From positions 1-64,000 of the forward strand of contig JACZJB010000267.1 of the NCBI GenBank assembly GCA_014860805.1: a stretch of 64,000 bases of DNA, written 5' to 3'. The notes beneath the pieces were generated by a model. That model made no database searches. It was given only the letters and a program-made list of their open reading frames with translations, and had not been told where the DNA came from. The DNA is from Anaerolineales bacterium. Its GTDB lineage: Bacteria; Chloroflexota; Anaerolineae; Anaerolineales; Villigracilaceae. Within the stretch, counting starts at the first letter, position 1. Every line of letters begins with the position of its first letter. The position numbers and the translations under genes are program-made. Shown piece after piece: positions 25,022 through 35,122 of this stretch.

Positions 25022-25759
25022 TTATTTCTGCAAACAGGAAATCAACAGGTTCACAAGCCTCTGAGGCTCTTGCTTCGTGATCGCCAGCACCGGCACAATC
25101 CCTGCGGAATATACCTCGCGGACACTTCCCGCCACCCAATGCTTTGGGAGGATTCCAATCGAATTGGACTCGGAATTCAGCACGTCGGACAGTTCCTGCG
25201 GATTCGCAGCCATCCGTGCAAAGGAAGTGACGCTTCTTCCCTTCATCACAAGCTGGTCAAAGACAATTTGCACATCCGCCTCTGACGCATATCCCCACAC
25301 CTGCACGGATGCATCTCCCTGCCCTGCAAACAGAACCTGTGTCTCTTCGAGAGACAGGTTCTGCACAGGGCTTTCACGATTTGTAACGATGAGAATCTCT
25401 TCCTCAGCAATTTGATAGGCCGGAGACAGCAGAGTCTCTGGCTCGCCGAGGCGCAGATAAATTTCAGGAGAGTCCGCCGTCACTTTCAAAGTTACGGACA
25501 GATCGTTTGCACAGCCAAAGAGTTCGCTCATCCACGGCTGGGCAGCAGATGTGGAATAAACGGGAATAATTTCCGTTTGAGCAAGAGGCTGCGCAGCAGG
25601 AGCGCAGGAAAAAAGGAGAAAAGATGAAAAAAGACAAAAGAAAATTATGTCGTTGCGAGCCGCTGGTTTTTGGCGGCGCAGCAATCTCCCTAACGTTACA
25701 GGGATTGCTGCGGGGAAGAACGCCCATGCAATGACGTAGCCTATTTTCATTTCTACCAA
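25022..25759 (-). CDS. Putative periplasmic-binding-like lipoprotein; N-terminus encoded by a REP-like palindrome, start uncertain
   Basis: Lipobox FSSFLLFSCAPAAQ followed by a PBP-like domain (EEEILIVTNRESPVQNLSLEETQVLFAGQ). Confidence 0.65.
   Translation of the reverse strand: MVEMKIGYVIAWAFFPAAIPVTLGRLLRRQKPAARNDIIFFCLFSSFLLFSCAPAAQPLAQTEIIPVYSTSAAQPWMSELFGCANDLSVTLKVTADSPEIYLRLGEPETLLSPAYQIAEEEILIVTNRESPVQNLSLEETQVLFAGQGDASVQVWGYASEADVQIVFDQLVMKGRSVTSFARMAANPQELSDVLNSESNSIGILPKHWVAGSVREVYSAGIVPVLAITKQEPQRLVNLLISCLQK
25650..25737. repeat. REP-like palindromic element
   Basis: CGTTGCGAGC...CGCAGCAATCTCCCT-aacgttac-AGGGATTGCTGCG...CATGCAATGACG nested inverted repeat. Confidence 0.75.
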
Positions 25760-26847
25760 TTCTTCAACAATGCCACAAGAAGATTCTTTTTCTGTTCGAG
25801 GCTGTCGGCAAAGATGAATTCGCGCTCAGAGTGATAGCCTTCGCCAATGGCGCCCATGCCATCCAGCACAGGGATTCCGAAAGGTGCGACGAAGTTCCCG
25901 TCCGATGCGCCGCCCGTACCGCCTGCTTTCAATTCCATGCCGATGGAGGCAGCGATGGCTTTGGCTTTTTCGAAGGTCGCGCTCATCGTGTTGTCAAATG
26001 GCATGGGCGGACGATTCAACCCTCCCGAAATGTGAAGCGAAGTTCCATCCAGAATTGGCTTGAGTTTATTCATCTCCATTTCAATGCGTTCCCATTCGCC
26101 GGGCTGCATGATACGCACGTCCACTTCGATGGAAACTTCATCAGGAACGACATTCGAAACCGTGCCGCCGCGAATCACACCGACGTTAAGTGTGGTCTGC
26201 CTGGAATAGTCGGTGAGTTTTTGAATGGCAAGAATTTGATGCGCCATTTCCTCGATGGCATTGCGTCCTTTTTCATGGTCGCCGCCTGCATGGGCAGCGC
26301 GTCCCCTGGCTGTGACAAAAAATCCGCCGCCGCCTTTGCGCCATGTTTTAAGCGAACCGTCTACAAGGGCAGGCTCAAAGACAAATACCGCGGAAGATTC
26401 CTGCGCCAGCTTTTCGATCCATGCGCGCGAACTGTGACTGCCAATCTCTTCATCGGAAGTGCAAAGCAGGGTGACCGGAAACGTCAGCCCGCCCGCATTT
26501 TGTAATTCTTCGAGCGCTGCAAGGCAGATGACAATGCCAGCTTTCATATCCAATATGCCCGGACCAAATAATTTTCCATCCGCTTCATAGAAGGGCATTT
26601 TCGCCAACGTACCGAGCGGGAAAACAGTATCCATGTGACAGAGAAGAAGGATGGGATCGGATGAAACAGCGGATGAAAAACGAGCTACAATGTGGTCGCC
26701 TGTTTCTTTATTTGGGATGAGTTCCACTTGAGCACCGAGCCTGCGGGCTTCTTCCGCAACGAGCGCGCCAACACGGTTGACCGCTTCGCGGTCATGTGAA
26801 GGAGATTCGGTTTCGACAATTTTTTTCAGCAGCGATTTCATGTCCAT
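25753..26847 (-). CDS. M20 family metallopeptidase (glutamate carboxypeptidase-like)
   Basis: ILLLCHMDTVFPLGTL...GPGILDMKAGIVICLAAL...TSDEEIGSHSSR. Internal ATG preferred because the longer ORF overlaps uppP. Confidence 0.94.
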   Translation of the reverse strand: MDMKSLLKKIVETESPSHDREAVNRVGALVAEEARRLGAQVELIPNKETGDHIVARFSSAVSSDPILLLCHMDTVFPLGTLAKMPFYEADGKLFGPGILDMKAGIVICLAALEELQNAGGLTFPVTLLCTSDEEIGSHSSRAWIEKLAQESSAVFVFEPALVDGSLKTWRKGGGGFFVTARGRAAHAGGDHEKGRNAIEEMAHQILAIQKLTDYSRQTTLNVGVIRGGTVSNVVPDEVSIEVDVRIMQPGEWERIEMEMNKLKPILDGTSLHISGGLNRPPMPFDNTMSATFEKAKAIAASIGMELKAGGTGGASDGNFVAPFGIPVLDGMGAIGEGYHSEREFIFADSLEQKKNLLVALLKNW

Positions 26848-26852
26848 GGGTT

Positions 26853-28831
<1,979 letters not shown>

Positions 28832-28861
28832 TCATTGCAAGGCAGACGCCTCCGCATGACA

Positions 28862-30106
28862 TTATGCAGTGGCAAACAAACACTTGAGATAAGCGCCTTC
28901 TTCAAAGTTGATGGGATGATCGAGAGCGTGACCTGTCCGTTCGATCTCTGTCAGCCTGCGCCCTGCCTCTCGCGCGGACTGGTGAACGGAGTCAAAAAAC
29001 GAATCAGCATCCACGCGGCTGGAGCAGGAGGCCTGCACAAGCGTACCGCCCTTTCGCAAAACGCCCAAGCCAAGACGGGTCAACTTGCGATATGCCGCCA
29101 GCGCGGACGCAATTTGCTTTTCGCTTTGGGCAAACATAGGCGGGTCGATAATGACCATGTCAAAGAGACGTTTCTGTGATTCCATGCGGGTGAGGACATC
29201 AAAAGCATCGTCGGCAAATGTCTCGTGAGAAGCCGCCGCCACAGCAGGGAAATGCTGGTTGTATTCCATGTTGCGGATGGCGCCTTCCACGGCATGCGGA
29301 CTGATATCCACGCTGACAATTTCCCTTGCGCCGCCGCGCGCAGCATAGACGGAGAAGCCGCCAGTGTAGGCAAATACATTTAGCACGGACTTGCCCGCAG
29401 ATAATTCCTCCACCTTTGCGCGGTTGTCACGCTGATCGAGGAAGAAGCCTGTCTTTTGTCCGTGAATGGGATCCGACTCAAAAGTGAGACCGTTTTCTTT
29501 AAACAGAATCAGTTCAGGCGGAGATTGAAGCGAGAGAGCTATTCCATCACCGAGACCATGCAGAAAATCCGTCTGCTTTTGAAGGGTGCGGTTGAGTCGC
29601 AAAATCAAATGCTCCGCAGGGCTGACCTGCGCCAGCGCATCGCAAAATTCTTTGAGATGGGGAATCCAGGCGGGAGTGTAAAGTTTTAGAACAAGCGTAT
29701 CCGCGTAACGGTCAATGACGACACCGGGAAAACCATCATTCTCGCCGTGGACGAGGCGATAGCCTGTGGTGTCTGTCCCTTCCAATGCTTCGCGGATTTG
29801 CGCGGCGGCTTCCAGTTTTTTTTGAAACCAATGTGTATTGATGACGGCAGGCTGACGGTTTTGCAAAACACGCACGCGGATGGTGGAAGTGGGATCGTAC
29901 AAACCGACTGCAAGAAAGCGGCGTTTATTATCGAAGATGACAGCAAGGTCACCGGGCGCTGCTTCGTGGCTTTGCTCAGTGATGGATTGGTCGAAAACCC
30001 AGGGATGTCCCTGACGCAAGGCGCGCTCGGCAGGCGCGGTGACGCGCAAAGCGATTCGTTTTTCTGAGGGACCCGGGAGTTGAGAGAGCAAGTTATTGAA
30101 ATTCAT
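28862..30106 (-). CDS. Class I SAM-dependent rRNA methyltransferase (RlmI/PUA type)
   Basis: PUA-like RALRQGHPWVFDQSI; FFLDQRDNRAKVEELSAGKSVLNVFAYTGGFSVYAARGGA; VIIDPPMFA. Confidence 0.93.
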   Translation of the reverse strand: MNFNNLLSQLPGPSEKRIALRVTAPAERALRQGHPWVFDQSITEQSHEAAPGDLAVIFDNKRRFLAVGLYDPTSTIRVRVLQNRQPAVINTHWFQKKLEAAAQIREALEGTDTTGYRLVHGENDGFPGVVIDRYADTLVLKLYTPAWIPHLKEFCDALAQVSPAEHLILRLNRTLQKQTDFLHGLGDGIALSLQSPPELILFKENGLTFESDPIHGQKTGFFLDQRDNRAKVEELSAGKSVLNVFAYTGGFSVYAARGGAREIVSVDISPHAVEGAIRNMEYNQHFPAVAAASHETFADDAFDVLTRMESQKRLFDMVIIDPPMFAQSEKQIASALAAYRKLTRLGLGVLRKGGTLVQASCSSRVDADSFFDSVHQSAREAGRRLTEIERTGHALDHPINFEEGAYLKCLFATA

Positions 30107-30241
30107 TGTGGAGAGATTATACAGTAGGGACAGCAAATCCCTGCGCAGGCGCAAGTGGTAGGTTAATTGGTCTACAATTGGTTCTTTATCGTTACCTGCC
30201 TGATGCCTATAATAACGAAAACGATTTTAGGAGCAAGCGCC

Positions 30242-30862
30242 ATGAGAAAGTTTCTTTTTATTGTCCTATGTCTGGGCATTCTTTCAGCCTGCGTCGCCAA
30301 TGCAAGCACAGAGACGTCACAACCCATCCTGTCACCCCCCACTCCCGTCAGAATGACCAAACCACCCACGGTTGACCCGAACTATTTTCTAACAGCCACC
30401 ATTGTCCCGTTTTATACACAAGTTCCCACGCCAACTGTAGTTGGGGAGCCCGCCATTGTCAACGTGGCATTGAACATGGGCAGCGGCGGCGCAGGCTTCT
30501 CTGCAAATTTATATGCGCAGGAAGTGTACACAGGCAAGACCTTCACACTCTTCATGTCTGCGGGAATGCATACGGCTCCGTTATTACCAACGTCCCCGCC
30601 GCTTGACATGGCAATTCAGGCGCCCGGCACCTATATCTTTTATGCACGCCTAAGCAATGCGCCAACGGAATATCATTATGGGTACACCGAATGCAGAATC
30701 CCGACCGACTGCGTTGGCAGTCCGTTGATCGCGCTGGATGTGCTGCCCGGTCAACGCTACAACGTCTATATTGCGGATCGCAAAGCGCTTCTTCCAGATA
30801 ACGACAAGCGCGGACTCCCCGTCACCGTACCGTGGGTGAAGCTGATAGAATCAGCGCCGTGA
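30242..30862 (+). CDS. Putative lipoprotein, uncharacterised
   Basis: MRKFLFIVLCLGILSACVANA lipobox; beta-rich domain. Confidence 0.7.
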   Translation: MRKFLFIVLCLGILSACVANASTETSQPILSPPTPVRMTKPPTVDPNYFLTATIVPFYTQVPTPTVVGEPAIVNVALNMGSGGAGFSANLYAQEVYTGKTFTLFMSAGMHTAPLLPTSPPLDMAIQAPGTYIFYARLSNAPTEYHYGYTECRIPTDCVGSPLIALDVLPGQRYNVYIADRKALLPDNDKRGLPVTVPWVKLIESAP

Positions 30863-32298
30863 AAACCTTAATTATTCCGCTGGACATCAACGCAACCAAG
30901 CCGCTCTATCTGCAAGTTGCGGACTACATCACCGAAGCCGCGCGCAACGGACAGTTGAAGTCCGGGCAAAAGCTGCCGCCTTCACGCACACTTGCGGAGC
31001 AGAACAAAGTCCATCGCTCCACGATCATCAACGCCTATCAGGAACTCAAGGCGCGCGGCGTGCTGGCATCGCGCCAGGGCAGTGGAAGTTATATCGAACA
31101 AGGGCTCAGCGAAAATACAGTGGCAATTCAAAAAATGCCCAAGCGAGAGATCATTCCCACGGATGAATTGATCGGCGAGATCCGCCGCATGCATTGGGCG
31201 GAGGGCGTGATCTCGCTGGGTTACGGACCTCCGTCAGATGAACTGATGCCCGTTGAGGATTTTGATCGCAGCCGTCAGCGGGTGTTGAGGCGTGATGGAA
31301 AAAAGACCGCGAATTACGAACATCCGCAGGGATACTATCCACTGCGCCAGGCCATCTGCGCAGACTTGATCAAACAGGGCATTCAAGCCGACCCGGAAGA
31401 TGTGCTCATCACAGCAGGCGCGTTGGAAGGTGTGTCACTCGTCAGCCGCGCGCTGGCTGCGCCCGGAGACAGCATCCTGACTGAGCTGCCGCAGTACTTT
31501 GGCAATTGGACGAATTTTTCGTATCTCGGTTTGAACGTGCGCGGCTTTGACCTGCTCGAAAGCGGACCTGATTGGAGTTCGCTGGAAGCGCAATTGCAGG
31601 ACGAGAGTCAACGTCCGCGTTTTGCATTCGTCACGGCGGATCATCAAAATCCGCTCGGCACGTGCTGGAGCATGCCAGCCCGCCATCAATTTTTGAAAAT
31701 TCTGAATCAGCATGACCTGCCCGTCGTGGAGGATGCAACCTATCGCGATCTGACGTATGACGGCATGCCGCATACGCCTTTGCGCGCACTCGACCCCGAT
31801 GTGATTTACATCGGCACGTTCTCGCATTCGCTGATGCCCGGCTTGCGGATCGGATTCGTGCTCTGCCACGGACGGTTGCGCGATCACATCGAACGCCTGA
31901 AAGCCATCTCCAGCGGACCGGGCGAAACGCTCAACCAACGCGCGCTGGCAGACTTTCTTTCCACGGGCGAGTACGAACGCCATCTCGAACGCATCATCCC
32001 CGTCTATCGTTCGCGCCGCGATGCATTGCTCGGCGCCATGCAAAACTACTTCCCCGCAGACCTGCGTTGGACCAAACCTTCGGGCGGCTTCTTTGTGTGG
32101 ACCTGGCTGCCCGAACATATTTCTGCAATTGATATTTTCTATCGCGCCTTGAAGAAAGGCATCACCATCGCCCCTGCGAATATTTTTTACCCGGGTCCAT
32201 GCCCGCAAAATGCCTTCCGCCTCGCCTTCTCACATTACCCAGAGGATGTGCTGATTCGCGCGGTGATGGAAATTGGTCAATTGTTGAAGAGTGGATGA
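30832..32298 (+). CDS. MocR-like GntR/aminotransferase regulator (PLP-dependent)
   Basis: wHTH LYLQVADYITEAARNGQLKSGQKLPPSRTLAEQNKVHRSTIINAYQEL, then an aminotransferase I fold (VVEDATYRDLTYDG...GTFSHSLMPGLRIGF). Actual start possibly GTG near 30859. Confidence 0.92.
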   Translation: MGEADRISAVKTLIIPLDINATKPLYLQVADYITEAARNGQLKSGQKLPPSRTLAEQNKVHRSTIINAYQELKARGVLASRQGSGSYIEQGLSENTVAIQKMPKREIIPTDELIGEIRRMHWAEGVISLGYGPPSDELMPVEDFDRSRQRVLRRDGKKTANYEHPQGYYPLRQAICADLIKQGIQADPEDVLITAGALEGVSLVSRALAAPGDSILTELPQYFGNWTNFSYLGLNVRGFDLLESGPDWSSLEAQLQDESQRPRFAFVTADHQNPLGTCWSMPARHQFLKILNQHDLPVVEDATYRDLTYDGMPHTPLRALDPDVIYIGTFSHSLMPGLRIGFVLCHGRLRDHIERLKAISSGPGETLNQRALADFLSTGEYERHLERIIPVYRSRRDALLGAMQNYFPADLRWTKPSGGFFVWTWLPEHISAIDIFYRALKKGITIAPANIFYPGPCPQNAFRLAFSHYPEDVLIRAVMEIGQLLKSG

Positions 32299-32299
32299 G

Positions 32300-32332
32300 A
32301 CAAAAGGCCTCGGAAATTCCGAGGCCTTTTGT
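32300..32332 (+). terminator. Rho-independent terminator
   Basis: ACAAAAGGCCTCGG-AAATT-CCGAGGCCTTTTGT. Confidence 0.9.
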
Positions 32333-32439
32333 TACATATTGCCAATAAAGTTATTGGGTGTTCCGACTACAGGAACGAGGCTATTAACCTAGCGGGCTTA
32401 GGTTTCAATCCTGCGAGGTACATTTTTAGCACTAAATCA

Positions 32440-32988
32440 TTAAAAATCTTCACATGCATCATTGTTATTATTTTGATCAAGCTGATGTATATCTCCAACT
32501 CCTTGTGACACACAATAATTGAAACATGCTTGCGCCTCAGCCTGTGAGTTGAAATCCTTACAATTCAAAGTGTCGCCAGAGCAAGAACACACAGCGGACT
32601 GTAGGGGCATAGTTGGTTGTATTGTTTGCAAAGAAAAAGGTGTATTTGTTGAATAAATATATTCCGTTGGTTGTGCTACGTCAGTTTGAAGTTGGAAGAT
32701 AAATACAGTAGCTGTTGGGATATTTTCTAAGGGTGCGAGTGTTGCTGTTGGCAATGGCTCGGGTGTGGACACCATTGCGGTTTGAGTGCCTGCGGCAGAA
32801 TAGGTAAGTGCAATAAGAGTAGATATGGGAAGAGGCGTATCTAAAACTCGAATTGGAGCGGATGTGGGAAAAAGCGTATCACTACTACCGAGGGCGTAAA
32901 TGATGAGAATGCCCACACAACAGATCATGCACGAAAAACTCACAATGACAGTAACGAGACCAGTGTTTGTTTTACGGTGAGAAGTCAT
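32440..32988 (-). CDS. Membrane-anchored protein with Excalibur-like C-terminal motif
   Basis: N-terminal TM; C-terminal NCKDFNSQAEAQACFNYCVSQGVGDIHQLDQNNNNDACEDF. Confidence 0.65.
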   Translation of the reverse strand: MTSHRKTNTGLVTVIVSFSCMICCVGILIIYALGSSDTLFPTSAPIRVLDTPLPISTLIALTYSAAGTQTAMVSTPEPLPTATLAPLENIPTATVFIFQLQTDVAQPTEYIYSTNTPFSLQTIQPTMPLQSAVCSCSGDTLNCKDFNSQAEAQACFNYCVSQGVGDIHQLDQNNNNDACEDF

Positions 32989-33114
32989 AATGTATCTCCC
33001 TAGAACGAAAATAATTCGTTATTACAGAATGTTTCCGATAACTGCAATTTATCTTGACTATTTTATCTCAAACCGCCACCAACTCCATCGTATCCTGTAA
33101 AGGACTGCGCTCCT

Positions 33115-33345
33115 TTAATTCAAATTCGTGCGTGAATGTTCTGCCAGAACCTGGAGCAAAGCAACAATGATCTTTTCAACTTTCTCAGGCGACTGTCCCG
33201 TTTTACTCGAGATCTTTCGAATCAGTTCTTCTTTGCTCTCTTCATTACGAGTCATCGCCATGATGGCAAACAGCCATTGGTCAACATCGATCTCGACGTC
33301 GCCGTCATCTTGTTCAGGATTTTCGTTTTGCATCAATTCCTCCAT
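33115..33345 (-). CDS. Small acidic helical protein, uncharacterised
   Basis: WLFAIMAMTRNEESKEELIRKISSKTGQSPEKVEKIIVALLQVLAEH; related to 33834..34046. Confidence 0.6.
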   Translation of the reverse strand: MEELMQNENPEQDDGDVEIDVDQWLFAIMAMTRNEESKEELIRKISSKTGQSPEKVEKIIVALLQVLAEHSRTNLN

Positions 33346-33388
33346 TTTTTTACACGAAACTTTTCAAGTCTAACATAGTATAAAAGAC

Positions 33389-33778
33389 TCAAACCGCCGC
33401 CAACTCCGTCGTCGTATCCCGCGACTTTTTCTTTGACATATCCTTCACGTACTGAATATCCCCCGGCTCGTTGTACTTCTCCTTATACGCCGCGCTGACG
33501 GCATCCTTCATCTTCTCGCTTTTCACCTGCGCGGCGCGGACTTTAATTCCGCGTTTGCGTTTGGCGACGAAGATCTCACCCTGCGGGTCTTCGAGAAAGA
33601 TCCGCCACCAACTGCGCGGCTTCATGCTCCACGAACGGACAAAGACTCGTCCGTCCACGACCACCGCCCAGATCCCAATGACGCGGTGAGTCCCGTCACT
33701 GCCCGCGCGAATGCCGAGGATTCTCTCCTTGTGAATGGCGGCAAGTACTGCGTCTGCAAAACGGTTCGTAGACTTCAT
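33389..33778 (-). CDS. DUF2255 family protein
   Basis: IWAVVVDGRVFVRSWSMKPRSWWRIFLEDPQGEIFVAKRKRGIKVRA. Confidence 0.8.
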   Translation of the reverse strand: MKSTNRFADAVLAAIHKERILGIRAGSDGTHRVIGIWAVVVDGRVFVRSWSMKPRSWWRIFLEDPQGEIFVAKRKRGIKVRAAQVKSEKMKDAVSAAYKEKYNEPGDIQYVKDMSKKKSRDTTTELAAV

Positions 33779-33833
33779 ATCACACCTCTAAAGTTTTACT
33801 GGCAAGGACGACGCCCGAGTGCCTACACGCAAA

Positions 33834-34046
33834 TTAATTCAAACGGGCGCTCTCATCTGTTGTATCCCGCAGGATCTTCAGCACAGTTTGCAGAACGAAT
33901 TCTGCCTTGTCCCGCGGAAAGCCTGTTTCTTTGGCTATTTTTTCGATGATCTCCTCCTTAATCTCCGGGTCTCCGCGTAAATAGTTCGCAAGCATTTCAG
34001 CGGTAATCTTCAGATCATGGTTATTTTCTTTTTCGTCAGCCATCAT
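33834..34046 (-). CDS. Small helical protein, uncharacterised (paralogue-like to 33115..33345)
   Basis: MMADEKENNHDLKITAEMLANYLRGDPEIKEEIIEKIAKETGFPRDKAEFVLQTVLKILRDTTDES. Internal start preferred because the upstream part overlaps the DUF2721 gene. Confidence 0.6.
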   Translation of the reverse strand: MMADEKENNHDLKITAEMLANYLRGDPEIKEEIIEKIAKETGFPRDKAEFVLQTVLKILRDTTDESARLN

Positions 34047-34075
34047 ATTCTCCTTTTTAAAATAACAAATCCAGC

Positions 34076-34492
34076 TTATCCCTTCTTTTCCTCGTCTTCC
34101 AATTCCACCAGTAACAGGTCCAACGCCCCCACCGAGATCTGCAATTCGCGCAGCGAGATCAACATCGAAACCATCATCAGGATCAACGCGATGGCGAAGC
34201 TCCACTGTCCGCCGATCACCCAGCCTGCAAAGAGGGCGAACATGCTGACCACGCAAAAGAGCAGGCTCAACACTCCAAAAATTTGCATGTTGCGGATCAA
34301 GTACACGCGATAACGCAGGTTCGCGATCTGTCCAAGCAGGTTATCGTTCTGCTCATTCTTGTATCGGTCATGCAGCCCGCGGATGATGGTCGCGAGGGTC
34401 AAAAAACGATTGGTGTACGCCAGCATCAACAAGGATATGGCCGGGAACAACAAAGCCGGGGTCGAAAGGGTAAAGTCCATTTGAAAATCCAT
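34076..34492 (-). CDS. DUF2721 family membrane protein
   Basis: STPALLFPAISLLMLAYTNRFLTLATIIRGLH...QIANLRYRVYLIRNMQIFGVLSLL. Confidence 0.85.
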   Translation of the reverse strand: MDFQMDFTLSTPALLFPAISLLMLAYTNRFLTLATIIRGLHDRYKNEQNDNLLGQIANLRYRVYLIRNMQIFGVLSLLFCVVSMFALFAGWVIGGQWSFAIALILMMVSMLISLRELQISVGALDLLLVELEDEEKKG

Positions 34493-34495
34493 TCA

Positions 34496-34523
34496 TCATT
34501 GCGGGAAACATATCTCGCAATGA
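34496..34523. repeat. Short REP-like palindrome TCATTGCGGGA...TCTCGCAATGA
   Basis: Imperfect inverted repeat in an intergenic gap. Confidence 0.65.
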
Positions 34524-34527
34524 TATA

Positions 34528-35043
34528 TCACGCCATTCCAAAACTGACATGGTTCGGGTTCACCAGCAGCATCGGCACTTGCGTATTGAACTGCGGCAGA
34601 TACGGGTTGGTGATCTCCGCGTCATATATCGAAAGCCATGAAGAACGGGAAACATCCAAAAACGTCGCCAGCTCCGTCTGCGTTGAGATCCGCAGTTTTG
34701 CTTTGAGCATGAACGATCCCAACAGCATGTTGACAGGCTGCATTCTGCGGTTCGTTTCGCTGGCGTCATAATCCAGCGGGTCCTGTGAAGGCGGCGCAAG
34801 ATGAAAACCGATCACCTCTGCGGTTGGGATGAATAGCTCCGAATACGTCAACGACTTGGGCGGCGTCCCGCCAAACAAAATCACATTCGGGCTTTGCAAA
34901 TGAATATAATTCGGAACACCCTGCGTGCGCAGCCAGATGCTCACACGCAAATTTTCCTTGATCACGATCTCCCCGCGTACCAGCATGTTGTGGGTGTACA
35001 ACATCACCAGAGCAGCTTTTTCATCAGGCGCCAACAGCTTCAT
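34528..35043 (-). CDS. Uncharacterised protein
   Basis: 171 aa; N-terminal MKLLAPDEKAALVMLYTHNMLVRGEIVIKENLRVSIWLR; no confident family. Confidence 0.6.
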   Translation of the reverse strand: MKLLAPDEKAALVMLYTHNMLVRGEIVIKENLRVSIWLRTQGVPNYIHLQSPNVILFGGTPPKSLTYSELFIPTAEVIGFHLAPPSQDPLDYDASETNRRMQPVNMLLGSFMLKAKLRISTQTELATFLDVSRSSWLSIYDAEITNPYLPQFNTQVPMLLVNPNHVSFGMA

Positions 35044-35122
35044 TGTTACTCCTTCTAGTTGAACGGATTATACAATACCCTTCCATGCGTTTGACGGAAC
35101 GTTTATACTCACTTCATTAAAT

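Noticed and set aside
31435-32208. 257-aa ORF (minus)
   Set aside because: Antisense shadow of the MocR-like regulator in high-GC coding sequence; composition not protein-like.
32338-32440. Possible small structured RNA between the MocR gene and the Excalibur-like gene
   Set aside because: Only weak short stems; no recognisable family or promoter/terminator pair.
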